Counted from the stretch's first letter, positions 1 to 9,700 are shown. The stretch is 18,742 bases of DNA from Granulicella sp. UBA5172 (GCA_002413385.1 DHWW01000254.1:6769-25510); one strand, 5' to 3'. Notes: a model not told the origin generated them from the letters alone. Made by a program: numbers and translations.

Positions 1-10
1 CCACGGAGCT

Positions 11-34
11 GGGGGCAACTTTGGGGGCAACTTT
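11..34. repeat. Two perfect tandem copies of a 12-bp unit
   Basis: The unit GGGGGCAACTTT occurs twice back to back (11-22 and 23-34). It lies outside any convincing gene and about 870 bases from the broken recombinase. It could be part of an attachment or recombinase-binding region, but two copies alone do not show that. Confidence 0.6.
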
Positions 35-130
35 CGGTTATGATCTTGCGGCTTTCCCAGTTTTTTGCCTATTAAGACGACTATTCAGTAGCGTCTCTGG
101 CCACCACTTCTAAACAGCAACTTACACGCA

Positions 131-241
131 TGGAACAAAAGCCTACCGCTCGGGTGGGTTTTATGCGGTTTTCAGTTAAGCAACCTGTTTCGAATGGCGT
201 GGCAGTTTTCTGGTCTCTCCTGAACCCTCTGGAACAAAAGC
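131..241. repeat. 12-bp direct repeat flanking an 87-bp segment
   Basis: TGGAACAAAAGC is found at 131-142 and again at 230-241 in the same orientation, enclosing 87 bases. The repeats lie just beyond the point (about 278) where the helicase fragment stops resembling a helicase. They may be a deletion or insertion footprint, or chance. No gene is recognised in 1-277. A weak hairpin with a short T run is possible inside the enclosed segment, around 143-160. Confidence 0.4.
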
Positions 242-277
242 GACCCAGCGGCTCCGGCCATTTCCGCAAGGAAGAAC

Positions 278-909
278 CGAGGCGGTCGAAATCAGAATGG
301 CATCGCGCTCATCGCCCTGGACGTTTTCCAGATTCTTAATAAAAAGAGGTTGCCCATCTTTGGCCCAGTGTTCTCGATAGGACTCGGCATTGACGACATA
401 CTTCAATCGTTCTTCAAGCAATTCGGAGATCAGATCCCGCTTGATGTTGAGCGTGACAACACCAAGTGACCCTTCTGGACGCGTCGCGATGTGTTCCACG
501 ATTGCGTCAACCACTCGCTTAGCTTCGCGAGGGTTCATTTGGTTCTCATATATTGCATCGGCCAAATAGACGGCCCGAATACCTAGCTTTCTGCGTTGCC
601 ATAGGGAGACGGAAAAATAATCAGATTGTCGCGGTAGAAATTATGATTTGGGAACGCGATCAACGAATGATGCTGGGATCGGTAGTGCCAACGCAGCGAA
701 CGCGTTGGCCGAAAATGCGAGGCGCAGACATCCAGGATGCTTTCCGCATCAGCCGTCGTGAATTGATCATCATCGTCGCCTATCTGTGACATACGCGAGA
801 AGAGCGACGTAGGAGGAAGCTGCTTCGGATCACCTACGACAACTAATTGGCCGCCATGTGCAATTGCTCCAATTGCCTCCTCCGGCCTCAACTGCGAAGC
901 TTCATCCAT
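278..909 (-). pseudogene. Broken SF1 (Upf1-like) DNA helicase fragment, frameshifted
   Basis: This is an internal piece of a superfamily-1 helicase of the large DUF4011/AAA_11-AAA_12 type. Reading from 909, the first part carries motif II (MDEASQ), motif III (GDPKQLPPTS) and a motif IV-like WHYRSQH, then hits TAG at 585-583. The homologous reading resumes in another frame (GIRAVYLADA, then motif V ENVQGDERD) and stays open down to 176. One missing base at about 583-585 explains the shift: the sequence reads AGC TAG GTA where AGC nTA GGT would keep the frame. Resemblance ends near 278, directly after the ISTA segment, so motif VI is absent. Walker A and everything N-terminal is missing because the fragment is cut at 909/910. 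It cannot encode a working helicase and is probably debris of a mobile or defence-type element. The family call is strong; the exact 3' boundary is approximate. Confidence 0.75.
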
Positions 910-1181
910 ATCCGCACACGGCCTACGTGTTTATAAGCGGGCGCAAGGCTCCACTCACCGTCGATGCAATACGCAAGATCGTCATCCAGGCAGGGCGCGA
1001 GACCGGCATCGCGTTCCAGGTTCATCCACATATGCTGCGCCACGCCACAGGATACAAACTGGCCAATGACGGGCAGGATACGCGGGCGATCCAACGATAC
1101 CTGGGACACCGCAACATCCAGAACACCACCCGCTATACCGAGCTGGTACCGGATCGATTCAAAGACTTCTGGCGCGATTGA
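910..1181 (+). pseudogene. C-terminal half of a tyrosine recombinase/integrase, 5'-truncated
   Basis: The reading frame ending with TGA at 1179-1181 carries the C-terminal catalytic core of a phage/XerC-like tyrosine recombinase. Visible elements are HPHMLRH (first His codon 1023-1025), the YLGHRN segment, and the nucleophile in TTRYTEL (Tyr codon 1134-1136), followed by a typical DRFKDFWRD tail. The N-terminal SAM-like domain and the first catalytic arginine are absent. Upstream of about 910 the same bases belong, on the other strand, to the helicase fragment, so the frame upstream of the junction (including the ATG at 858) is not a genuine recombinase N-terminus. About 90 residues remain of an expected 300 or more, so it should be inactive. 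The abutment of two broken genes marks a recombination scar and supports an integrative-element history for this edge. Confidence 0.8.
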
Positions 1182-1334
1182 CCCGTTCGTCTATCCTGGA
1201 TTGCTACCGCAGACCGGCGGAATTTTCGACGGTTTGGGCTTACAACCCCGGGATGGCACATCGAGTGGATCGAAGGCAGGTCGCAGTTCTCTGCCATCGA
1301 GCAGCAACTGCCTCCCGAAGACAGTGTGAAGTAA
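1182..1334 (+). other. Unrecognised open stretch after the integrase relic
   Basis: The frame of the integrase stays open for about 50 codons after its TGA and ends at TAA 1332-1334 with a protein-like tail (GWHIEWIEGRSQFSAIEQQ). There is no start codon or ribosome binding site of its own. It could be the end of a destroyed gene or chance. I see no known family, and nothing else in the 178-base gap before the dgoA stop. Confidence 0.15.
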
Positions 1335-1359
1335 CGCTCTCGCCAGGGGTTGCGGCTGA

Positions 1360-1983
1360 CTAGGAAGCCAAACGAATGCCGTTCAGAAGGGCCTTCGCTT
1401 TGGCATACACAACAGCGGCATCATCGCCGGACTTATAGATAGATGACCCCGCGCCAACCCCGCCCGCGCCGGCCGCCATCCACTCGCCGATATTTGCCGC
1501 GCTGATTCCCCCGACGGGAATGATGTTGGCAGTCTTCGGCAAAACGGCTTGCAACGCCTTCAGCATCGGGATACCCAAAACATCCGAAGGAAAGAGCTTG
1601 ATCGCATCCGCACCTGCGTGCAGCAGTGCAAAAGCTTCTGTCGGATTGAAAAACCCGGGAGCGGCAAACAACCCCGCCGTCTTTGCGGCGCGAACGATCG
1701 CAGTGTCAGCATGGGGCGTAATGATAATCCGGCTGCCTGCGGCCGCCACTTTCGCAACCTGCTTGGGATCGGTGAGTGTTCCGGCTCCAATCAACATACG
1801 ATCGCCGAACAGTCGCGACAGAATCGATATGCTCTCCAATGGCCTCGGCGAGTTGAGCGGCACTTCGACAATGGCTACCCCGGCCTCCTCCAACGCCGCA
1901 CAAATAGATTCTGCTTCCTCCGGCTTCACACCACGCAGGATCGCAATGATCGGGCACCGTTGCAGCCATCCGTTTAAATCCAC
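1360..1983 (-). CDS. dgoA: 2-dehydro-3-deoxy-6-phosphogalactonate aldolase
   Basis: This class I KDPG/KDPGal aldolase cleaves 2-dehydro-3-deoxy-6-phospho-D-galactonate to pyruvate and D-glyceraldehyde 3-phosphate, the last step of D-galactonate breakdown in the cytosol. The 207-residue protein is a single TIM barrel of the usual length. Visible features are ILRG (Arg17), VEVPLNSP (Glu40), GAGT, TPH, PGFFNPTEAF and the Schiff-base lysine Lys129 in DAIKLFPSD. The VPLNSP and IKLFPS signatures and the dgoK neighbour favour DgoA over the KDPG aldolase Eda. The start is GTG at 1983-1981, overlapping the end of dgoK by 10 bases, with a strong AGGAGG five bases upstream inside dgoK, so translation is probably coupled. 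It is the last gene of the block. The PGF in place of the more usual PGV/PGC is a small departure near the active site. Confidence 0.92.
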   Translation of the reverse strand: MDLNGWLQRCPIIAILRGVKPEEAESICAALEEAGVAIVEVPLNSPRPLESISILSRLFGDRMLIGAGTLTDPKQVAKVAAAGSRIIITPHADTAIVRAAKTAGLFAAPGFFNPTEAFALLHAGADAIKLFPSDVLGIPMLKALQAVLPKTANIIPVGGISAANIGEWMAAGAGGVGAGSSIYKSGDDAAVVYAKAKALLNGIRLAS

Positions 1984-2855
1984 GCCAACCTCCTGCCGAT
2001 TGCCGCGAGTCCCCGAGCCGCGGCATCCTCATTCTCAACCGTAAAAGAACCGCCGCAAGCGCTGATTGCCTGCGTGTAAAGCGAGCAAAGCTCGGCATTG
2101 CCAACCAAGTGCACGTGCGCATTTGGAGGCATTGCAGCGCGGACTTCGTGCCCAATCAGCAGCCCCGAAAGATAGGATGCAGAAGCTTCCTCCTTCAGTC
2201 GGCCCATCAAACCCAAGGTCCGCACGCTGAACAGATGATGGAGCAATCCACCACTATCGGCGGACCGGCAGACCCCGCGCAGAAGAGCTTCGCTATCCAC
2301 CGCTCTGTCCACGGTCATGATGCGCGAAAGGATCGTGCAACTCGACAAGGCCGCAAACACGTCACCCGTCATGCATGTAAAAAAACTGACGATCTTGTAG
2401 TCCTTCAGGTGGATCCACTTGGAATGTGTGCCCGGCATGCACACCAGTCCGGTGCCGTTACAGGCATCCAACATTCCCATCGCTTCGGTCTCTTCACCAC
2501 GCATGACTTCGGGCACGCCATAGGAATCGATCCCCGTAATGCCCGGAACCAGAAACACCTGCACACCATCCAGCGGCACTTTGATGAGCGAACCCGCAAG
2601 ATCTTCGAGCCCCGCAGGACAGGGCAGATACCCGGTTTCAACCCAACCCTGCCGGCTGCCCACCATGCCACACAGCAGAATGCGGTCCTCACCGGCCGCT
2701 ACCCAGTCGCCCACCTGCGCCATGAGTACCTCCGCGAATTGTCCGTCCAGAATACGCAGAGCGCCTTTTGGAGATGACCGTCTTTCGACGATCTCTCCAG
2801 AGTCGGTCATGCGAAATGCACGGAAGTTACTGCTACCCCAATCAATTGCAATCAA
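1974..2855 (-). CDS. dgoK: 2-dehydro-3-deoxygalactonokinase
   Basis: DgoK phosphorylates 2-dehydro-3-deoxy-D-galactonate with ATP at C6, giving the aldolase substrate. The 293-residue protein matches the DgoK family along its length: an N-terminal sugar-kinase phosphate-1 signature (IAIDWGSSNFRAF), GMVGSRQGW, the MRGEETEAMG segment, MPGTHSKWI, the MTGDVF segment and a C-terminal SGLLIGHEV region. The start is TTG at 2855-2853. GGAGG lies six bases upstream and the next residues match the family N-terminus, so the non-ATG start is well supported. The gene lies 97 bases after dgoT and overlaps dgoA by 10 bases (TGGATTTAA is shared), as in a single transcript. Kinase and aldolase are separate genes. 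Confidence 0.92.
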   Translation of the reverse strand: MIAIDWGSSNFRAFRMTDSGEIVERRSSPKGALRILDGQFAEVLMAQVGDWVAAGEDRILLCGMVGSRQGWVETGYLPCPAGLEDLAGSLIKVPLDGVQVFLVPGITGIDSYGVPEVMRGEETEAMGMLDACNGTGLVCMPGTHSKWIHLKDYKIVSFFTCMTGDVFAALSSCTILSRIMTVDRAVDSEALLRGVCRSADSGGLLHHLFSVRTLGLMGRLKEEASASYLSGLLIGHEVRAAMPPNAHVHLVGNAELCSLYTQAISACGGSFTVENEDAAARGLAAIGRRLAWI

Positions 2856-2952
2856 GTCCTGCCTCCGTGACTATTTGCCCGCCGCCGGAGTTTTCTCCAA
2901 CCGGCACGTCCACAAGAAAACACCGTGCATCCGCGAACTTCAGATAGCTCCA

Positions 2953-4242
2953 TCATGCTGGCTCTTCAATCCGTTCAATCTTGCCCACAAGTCCGATATA
3001 GCAAATCGCCCCTACAAGACCAGTCGCAGCGACAAAAATAAGCGGCCTGGTAAAATCCGAACCTTTAATCAGAAAGCCAATCATCACCGGCACAACAATT
3101 GCCGCGAGATTGCCAATGAAGTTGAAGACGCCACCGGTAAGTCCTATCAACCGCATCGGCGCCATCGTAGAAACCAGCGACCAGGTGATCGAAGCAAAGC
3201 CGCTTCCAAAAAATGCGCATGTAAAGAAAGCAGTCACATAGAGCGGATTATTTACATAACTGGCGCCGGCGATCGAGGTAGAAAGCAGAAGACCGACGAT
3301 GATAGGAACTTTCCGCGCGACAGTCAGCGACACACCACGGCGCAGCATCCAGTCTGAAAGGAGACCGCCGGACAGCACACCGAGAAATCCGCCAATAAAA
3401 GGAAACGAACCAAGGATGCCGGACTTCATAAAATCTATGTGTCGATAGGTAACCAGGTAAGTCGGAAACCAGGTTAGAAAAAACCACTGCGTCGCCACGA
3501 CACCGAACTGCCCAATATAAATAGCCCAGAGCTTCCTCTGGCCCAGGACGATTCTGAGGTCCGCCCAGAGAAGCGCCTTATCCTGCACCACACGTTCACT
3601 GAGATCAGGAATACCCCCATTCAGGGCAATCCAGTCAATCTCCGCACCGTTCACGCCTGGGAAGTCCTTTGGATCGCGATAGAAACTAAACCATATCCCA
3701 GCCCATAGCAATCCAATTGCGCCGGTGAATCCAAACACCGCTCTCCAGCCATAGGAGACATCGATCCAAGCCAGTAACGGAGTTAAAAAAGCGAGCCCCA
3801 CAAACTGCCCGGAGGTATAAAAGCTGATGACGCTGGCTCTTTCATTCTCGCCAAACCACGTTGCCGCGACCCGATTATTAATAGGATATGAAGGAGCCTC
3901 GAGCGCTCCTACTACCAACCGCAGCGTGAGTAGCATGGCGAAACTGCCGACCAGACCCAGCGCGAGCGTTCCCAGCGACCATAGGCCTAACACGATGAAA
4001 TATAGATATCGCGGATTTACGCGATCGACAAAGCGACTCGCCGGAATCTGAAGTAACGCATAGCTCCAGCCAAACCCGGAAAAAACAAAACCCATCTTTA
4101 CCGCGTTCAGATGGAGAGTGCCGGCGAGCTTAGGTCCAACAATCGAAAGATTGCTGCGGTCAAGATAATTGATTACCACGATGACGAACATCATGGCAGC
4201 GACTAGAAAGCGCCGATTGCTCCGGACCAGCGATGTTACCAC
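2953..4242 (-). CDS. dgoT: D-galactonate MFS transporter (anion:cation symporter family)
   Basis: This 429-residue, 12-helix major facilitator protein closely resembles E. coli DgoT, which imports D-galactonate with protons across the inner membrane. Shared blocks are [12 protein letters not shown] in helix 1, FEAP-like [28 protein letters not shown] and the long [14 protein letters not shown]...[16 protein letters not shown] stretch. Asp28 and Glu115 align with the acidic pair of helices 1 and 4 that I recall as proton-coupling residues of E. coli DgoT. The start is GTG at 4242-4240, overlapping the dgoD stop by seven bases, with GGGAG nine bases upstream; the first ATG lies inside helix 1. 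Position between dehydratase and kinase genes supports galactonate as substrate, though related aldonates cannot be excluded. Confidence 0.9.
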   Translation of the reverse strand: MVTSLVRSNRRFLVAAMMFVIVVINYLDRSNLSIVGPKLAGTLHLNAVKMGFVFSGFGWSYALLQIPASRFVDRVNPRYLYFIVLGLWSLGTLALGLVGSFAMLLTLRLVVGALEAPSYPINNRVAATWFGENERASVISFYTSGQFVGLAFLTPLLAWIDVSYGWRAVFGFTGAIGLLWAGIWFSFYRDPKDFPGVNGAEIDWIALNGGIPDLSERVVQDKALLWADLRIVLGQRKLWAIYIGQFGVVATQWFFLTWFPTYLVTYRHIDFMKSGILGSFPFIGGFLGVLSGGLLSDWMLRRGVSLTVARKVPIIVGLLLSTSIAGASYVNNPLYVTAFFTCAFFGSGFASITWSLVSTMAPMRLIGLTGGVFNFIGNLAAIVVPVMIGFLIKGSDFTRPLIFVAATGLVGAICYIGLVGKIERIEEPA

Positions 4243-5384
4243 TCGGCAAAGCTCCCATCAGCATGGCGCCAGATCGGACTGCGCCACTGGTGACCGATGC
4301 GTGCGCGATCAAGAACGTACTCCTCATTGATCTCTATGCCCAACCCGGGGCCATCGGGAATCGCGACATAGCCATCGACATAATCGAAGACGCCGGGGTT
4401 TACGAGATAGTCCAGAATATCGTTAGTTTTGTTGTAGTGAATGCCGAGCGACTGCTCCTGAAGTGCGGCGTTCTGGCAAACTCCGTCCAATTGAAGGCAC
4501 GCCGCAAGCGCGATCGGCCCCAGCGGGCAGTGCAGCGCCAATGCGACATCATGGCACTCCGCCATCGCTGCAATCTTCTTGGTTTCCGTGATACCGCCGC
4601 AATGCGACGGATCAGGCTGAATGATGTCGACATGCCCGTCGCGCAGGATGCTCTTGAAATCCCAGCGGGAAAATAGCCGCTCCCCGAGAGCTATCGGAAT
4701 ATTGGTATTCGCAGCGATATCGGCAAGCGCTTCCGCATGTTCACTCAAAACGGGCTCTTCGATAAACATGGGCAGAAACGGCTCAAGCGCGCGGATCAGC
4801 GTCTTTGCCATCGGCCGCGACACCCGTCCGTGGAAATCGATGCCGATCCCAATTTCACTTCCAACCGCTTCACGTACCGCCGCAACGTTGGCGACAGCAG
4901 CATCAATCTTTGCATTGGAATCGATGTAGTTCATTTCCTCGCAGGCATTCATTTTGAGTGCTTTGAACCCGCGATTCACAACCTCTTTGGCCCCTTCCGC
5001 GACATCCGACGGGCGATCGCCGCCGATCCAGGAGTAAACCTGTATCCGGTTGCGCACCGGACCTCCCAGCAATTTGCAGATGGAGACTCCAAGCGTCTTA
5101 CCCTTGATGTCCCACAGCGCCTGGTCGATCCCCGCCAGCGCACTCATATGAATGCCTCCGCCGCGATAGAAACCGCCGCGGTAAAGCACTGTCCAATGAT
5201 CTTCAATCGGAGATGGGTCTTGCCCAATCAAATATTGGGCAAGCTCGGCCACTGCCGCAGCTACAGTATGAGCGCGGCCTTCAAGCACCGCCTCACCCCA
5301 CCCGCTGACGCCCTCATCCGTTTCGATCTTCAGGAAGAGCCAGCGAGGCGGAACAATAAACGTTTTGATCTCTGTAATTTTCAA
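4236..5384 (-). CDS. dgoD: D-galactonate dehydratase (enolase superfamily)
   Basis: DgoD removes water from D-galactonate to give 2-dehydro-3-deoxy-D-galactonate; it is a magnesium enzyme of the mandelate racemase subgroup and acts in the cytosol. The 382-residue length equals the E. coli enzyme. Metal ligands Asp183, Glu209 and Glu235 and the catalytic histidines His185 (DFHGRVS) and His285 (LHCPLGP) fall at the same residue numbers as in E. coli DgoD. Other matching blocks are [31 protein letters not shown] and [12 protein letters not shown], and the protein ends in the conserved FAEW. The start is TTG (5384-5382); no in-frame ATG occurs before residue 80 and the ribosome site is weak. A hairpin at 5478-5507 lies in the 189-base gap upstream. 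Substrate assignment is strong because dgoK, dgoA and dgoT follow. Confidence 0.94.
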   Translation of the reverse strand: MKITEIKTFIVPPRWLFLKIETDEGVSGWGEAVLEGRAHTVAAAVAELAQYLIGQDPSPIEDHWTVLYRGGFYRGGGIHMSALAGIDQALWDIKGKTLGVSICKLLGGPVRNRIQVYSWIGGDRPSDVAEGAKEVVNRGFKALKMNACEEMNYIDSNAKIDAAVANVAAVREAVGSEIGIGIDFHGRVSRPMAKTLIRALEPFLPMFIEEPVLSEHAEALADIAANTNIPIALGERLFSRWDFKSILRDGHVDIIQPDPSHCGGITETKKIAAMAECHDVALALHCPLGPIALAACLQLDGVCQNAALQEQSLGIHYNKTNDILDYLVNPGVFDYVDGYVAIPDGPGLGIEINEEYVLDRARIGHQWRSPIWRHADGSFAEW

Positions 5385-5477
5385 TGCGTCCCGCTCTTCG
5401 ATCTCAGCCAGTTCTTTGTGGGAAGAGGCCTATGGTGATCTTTGGCGCTTGCCTGGGTTCTTTTTGGTGCCGAGAAA

Positions 5478-5507
5478 GTTCCGAACTGCGAAAAAGCGGC
5501 TCGGAAC
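5478..5507 (-). terminator. Hairpin between the MBL hydrolase gene and dgoD
   Basis: GTTCCGA (5478-5484) is the exact reverse complement of TCGGAAC (5501-5507). After a one-base mismatch, four more pairs (CTGC/GCGG, one G-T) close a six-base loop. On the minus strand the stem is followed by TTTCTC, a weak U-rich tail. It may be a leaky terminator or an RNA-processing element that sets dgo expression apart from the two genes upstream. It could instead be a protein-binding palindrome. Confidence 0.5.
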
Positions 5508-5573
5508 TCCAGGTGCGTGCTCCAGCATCTGCTGCTGCAAACATACAACAACGATCATTGCGAAAACTACGGG

Positions 5574-6638
5574 CTACTTGGCAGGGTAGGTCTTGGTCTG
5601 CTTCGTGCCCGAGTTGAATATAGTAAAGCTTCCCTTTGGACTCACATTCACTTCGAAAAAGTTTCCCCGATCCGGCCCCTGTGGGTTGGCGACGTATTCG
5701 GCAGCAGTGTTGTGCTCTGCTCCGCCTTCATCGGAATAGTGAAGTTGCCATAGGGTCTCAATTCCAGCAGTCTGACGGATGGTGTCCAGAACCGAAATAT
5801 TGCCTCCCTTGGCAGATGCATTATCCATGAGCGCAACCCTGGGAGTGATGCCGTCGATCAAAGCGTGACTCGAACTCGGGCGGAAGCCGTGATGCGAAAC
5901 CACCAGGATGTCGATCTTGCCCAGCTTGTTCACGGGACACATGATGTCCCTCTCTTTACCCCAGGTCAGATCGCCCAAATCGAGGATCTTAATTTTGCCA
6001 AAGTTAATCAGGATACCCAGGGAGCGCGAATTTTCGCTGTGATCCTGAGGCTTGTCTTCTTTGATGTCACAGAACTTATTCATTTCACCACCGCCCGGAA
6101 CAGGATGATCAATGACATCGCCATTGCTGCTGATGACTGTGACCTTCATGCCGGCAATAGGCAGAACGTCGCCCGGGCGGGCGACGATGTGCTTGTACTT
6201 CCCAGTGTCCAGAACATTCTGGTAAGCCTGTGCCACCGCCAGGGTCGCGCTGCCTTCTTTGGTTTCGGTGTTCGCGCCGTGATCGATAAAGGTCCCGACA
6301 GGAATACGGTCAACCAGTTGCGGGACTCCGCCCGTGTGGTCGTCGTGATAGTGCGTCAACAGGACGGTGTCGATCTTCGTGATGCCTGCGAGTTTCGTCG
6401 CAGCAACAATCCGGTCGGCATCGCGGCCTGCGTTGCCAGGCCATCCCGTGTCGATCAGCAGAGAGTGTCCGCCGGGTGCCACAAAAAGTGTGGACTGGCC
6501 GCCCTCTACGTCAATCATGTAAATCTGAAGATCGCCCTTGGCTGCCCACGCCTTTACCGGCGCGGCGAATACAGCTAGCCCGAGAGTGCAAGCAAGGGAA
6601 AGGTTTGCCCATTGGCGGGCAGCTTTTGCGAGTCTCAT
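5574..6638 (-). CDS. Secreted metallo-beta-lactamase-fold hydrolase
   Basis: The 354-residue protein has a signal peptide (basic MRLAKAARQW, hydrophobic core, likely cleavage after AWA, residues 30-32) and then a ComEC/Rec2-like metallo-beta-lactamase domain. The zinc motif is HYHDDH at residues 96-101; further ligands are likely in ILDLGD (Asp220/Asp223) and VVSHHGF (His249/His250). I chose ATG 6638 because the signal peptide starts there, GAGAAG precedes it, and an upstream in-frame extension would run through the hairpin at 6697-6730. The mature enzyme should be periplasmic or extracellular. Its substrate cannot be read from sequence. Its place between a TonB-dependent receptor and dgoD suggests work on the incoming compound, for example opening an aldonolactone, but that is inference; many proteins of this fold act on phosphoesters or other lactones. 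Confidence 0.82.
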   Translation of the reverse strand: MRLAKAARQWANLSLACTLGLAVFAAPVKAWAAKGDLQIYMIDVEGGQSTLFVAPGGHSLLIDTGWPGNAGRDADRIVAATKLAGITKIDTVLLTHYHDDHTGGVPQLVDRIPVGTFIDHGANTETKEGSATLAVAQAYQNVLDTGKYKHIVARPGDVLPIAGMKVTVISSNGDVIDHPVPGGGEMNKFCDIKEDKPQDHSENSRSLGILINFGKIKILDLGDLTWGKERDIMCPVNKLGKIDILVVSHHGFRPSSSHALIDGITPRVALMDNASAKGGNISVLDTIRQTAGIETLWQLHYSDEGGAEHNTAAEYVANPQGPDRGNFFEVNVSPKGSFTIFNSGTKQTKTYPAK

Positions 6639-6696
6639 TGTCTTCTCTCTTTCTGGTGAATGACACGAATATCGGTCAGTAAATATAGGCGGAAGA

Positions 6697-6730
6697 GCAG
6701 AGCCGGGATAAGAATCCATCCCGGCTCTGC
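6697..6730 (-). terminator. Perfect 13-bp hairpin right after the TonB receptor stop
   Basis: GCAGAGCCGGGAT (6697-6709) pairs perfectly with ATCCCGGCTCTGC (6718-6730) around an eight-base loop. In the direction of transcription the stem begins four bases after the receptor's TAG. The following bases (TCTTCC) are pyrimidine-rich but not a U run. It fits a weak terminator or a 3'-end stabilising structure that would give more receptor mRNA than downstream mRNA. Confidence 0.7.
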
Positions 6731-6734
6731 GAAG

Positions 6735-9700
6735 CTAAAACTCGAAGCGGAGAGACGCTTGCAAGTTACGCGGTGTGCCGACGGTCGAAGTAATCCGGCC
6801 CACCTGTGAGAATCCAATGGTGGAGTTTGGATAGCCAAACTGCGGATGATTGAAAACGTTGAAGGCTTCAAACCGGAACTGGAAGTTCATCGCCTTGTGA
6901 ACCGGGAAGTTCTTGAGCAATGAAGCGTCGAAGTTCGTGCGGCCAGGTCCGATCAGTGAGTTGCGACCGGCATTTCCATAGGTGGAGATCGCTGGAGAAC
7001 TGAATGCAGATGGGCTAAACCAGTTCGTCAGTGTCTTAGGATAGGTGACTCGCCCAGTCTGATTGGGCCGGCTTGATGTGCCTGTGTTTGTTGTCGATGT
7101 GTTCAACACAGGAGAAAAGTACAAACCGGTTTGTGTCAGCAGGATGCCGTTGGTCTGCCATCCACCCAGGACAAAGTTGGATATGCCACCATGATTCAGG
7201 AAGCGTTGTCCTTTTCCAAATGGGAATGCCCAGAGGTAACTCAGCGTCAACCGCTGACGTTGATCGATGCTGGAGTTGCTCCGCTCATTTCGCAGGAAAC
7301 GCGGATCCTGAGGAGAAGGCCCCGCATCGCCCCCGCCGAATTCAAGTGCGACATCGTCAATCGCATGAGACCACGCATAACCGAGCAACGCATTGACTCC
7401 GTGGCCAAGGCGCTTATCAACAACCACTTGCAGTGCGTAGTACTCTCCAAGTCCCTGTGTAGTTGCATTAGTCACGCTAGACAGGTTCGGATTGATGGCA
7501 AAGAACGGACGCCGATTGTTGAGCGGTGTTGTTACACCGGGCAGATCAGGTATCGGCTGGTTGGCATCCGCAGCGTTATACAGACGGCGTCCGAGATTGC
7601 CAACCCCTGTAACCTTCACAACCAGGTCAAGCGGAGTAACTTCCTGTTGTATCCCGAGGTTGAACTGTTCGGCGTAAGAAGGCCTGAAGTTGGGATCCAC
7701 AGCCGATTGTGCTCCCTTGGGGTTGATAGCAGAGGCTAAGTTCACCGTAGGGTTGGGACCAAGGAAGTTGTAGGGGGCCACGGTGGGGAAGCCTTGGCTC
7801 ACAGTTGTCCCCGGAGTAACGTCTCCGGGCGATTCGACGAGCGTCGCGCCAAATGGTGTATTACGGTCAAGACGCATATTCACAGCTTCGCTGCCTGTCG
7901 CGTTGTAGAACACGCCATAGCCGCCCTGAATTACAGTCTTGCTGAATATTTGGTAATCAAATCCGAGCCGTGGTCCGAAATCTTTACGGAAAGGCATGAC
8001 ACCGGTAGTTACACCTACACCGTTGACGCCTGCGACATCCATATTCCCCGTCGTCATATTGAAATTAGACCAACGATTCTCAACCTCATCCGGTGGGCTG
8101 AAGTAATCCCAACGTAGACCGTAGTTCACAGTCAGGTTCTTGGTAACCCGCCATTCATCCGCGACATAGGCTCCTACTTCGTTCATGCGTATGCCGGGGA
8201 ATTGGAAGGTGTAATCATGCGAGATGACTGTTCCGTAGCCCAGCATGAAACTCGCCATGCTGTTCCCTGTTGAACCGGTGACGCCAGGTGTGCCTCTCGC
8301 ATCGGTCAGTGCGGACGAGAAGTTGAACCGGCCGTTGCCCTGGTTGGTTTGGTAGATCGTCAGTTGCCGACGCCGAAAGTCGACGCCGAACTTCAAAGTG
8401 TGTGTGCCCTTGGTCCAAAGCAGGTTGTCGAGTTCCTGGAAGGTATTCTCACGACGATATAGCGGCAGTGAGCGCGTTTGACCGACTCCCAGGTAATTGG
8501 CCGGGGAGAAGATCGGCAGGTTTTGCTCGCGCGGAGTGACGTTCGAATTCAAAATGCCGAGCTGGGTACCTAGATTTCCGTTCGGGACGTAATCGACGGG
8601 AACGTAATCGAGCCGATAACGGCTGAAACCCGCAAGGAAGCTGTTGACGATGTTGGGACTAACTACCCTTGTGTAGCCAATGGCAGCTTGCTGGGTAGGA
8701 GTTGAGGAACTGCCTGCAAACGAACCTTCATCGCTGAGGTGGACCGGCGTCGATACCCCTGGGATTGTGGTCACGGGATAAGTGCTGGGTGCGATGTTGA
8801 GCGTGTTTTGCACCGAGTACCGGGCGAAGAAAACATTTTTGTCCGAAAGTTGCTCGTCGACCCGGATGTCACCCTGGTTATATGTGTTCGTTTGAATTGC
8901 GCTCCGCGTGTAGTTGTTAGTGAGCGCCGCCGTTGTAGGCAACGGATAAGCGTTGATCATTTCCGTCGCAATCGGATCGCGGCGGTTGAGGGGAATCAGG
9001 TTCCCCGCAAATTGCGTGCGAATAGTGGGCGAACCTGCGACTATCAGGGTCGTCAGAGGGTCGTAAATTGGATTTGTCTCGCTAAAGTTTCCCTGGCGCA
9101 TCAGCAACGTCGGCACGGTGCCGAGTATGAAGGACTGTGTGCTATTGCGGAAACCCTCATAATCCGCAAAGAAGAATGTGTGGTCTTTACCGTGATAAAG
9201 ATGCGGAATCACGATGGGGGCGCCGACAGAGCCGCCAAACTGGTTGAGTCTGAAGGACGGGAACGCAGTGCCAACTTTGTTGAAGTAGCTCCGCGCATCC
9301 ACTGCGGAATTACGGATGTATTCAAACAAAGTGCCGTGCAACTGGTTCGTTCCAGACTTCGTGATCACGTTGATGACAGCGCCGGAGTTACGACCGGTTT
9401 CTGCACTGTAGTTGCTGGTCTGGATTTTGAACTCACGCACCGCATCAACACCGGGACGAAGCACGAGCGAAAGCGTCAGCCGCTCATTATCGTCTGTACC
9501 GTCGATCAGGAAGTTGTTGTCACCCTCGCGGTTTCCGTTAGCGAAGATTTCCGAACCGGCCCGCTTATCATCCGGCCGGCTGCCGCCCTGAATAGTGCCT
9601 GTGGCCGAGGTGCCCACACCCGTCACACCAGGGCTGAGCGTTGCCAGCTGAACGAAGTTACGCCCGTTCAAGGGAAGCTCATTCACCAACTTCTCGCCGA

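Noticed and set aside
143..160. Possible rho-independent terminator (CCTACC/GGTGGG stem then TTTT)
   Set aside because: The stem is short with a G-T pair and no gene clearly ends before it; too weak to call separately.
1..1360. tRNA gene as an integration site near the integrase relic
   Set aside because: I found no cloverleaf, T-loop consensus or CCA end on either strand.
2887..2898. GGAG-TTTT-CTCC mini-hairpin in the dgoT-dgoK gap
   Set aside because: A four-base stem is too short to be meaningful; outer pairing needs a bulge.
2539..3357. 272-codon plus-strand frame across the dgoK/dgoT boundary
   Set aside because: It runs antisense to both genes, has low-complexity basic composition and no ribosome site.
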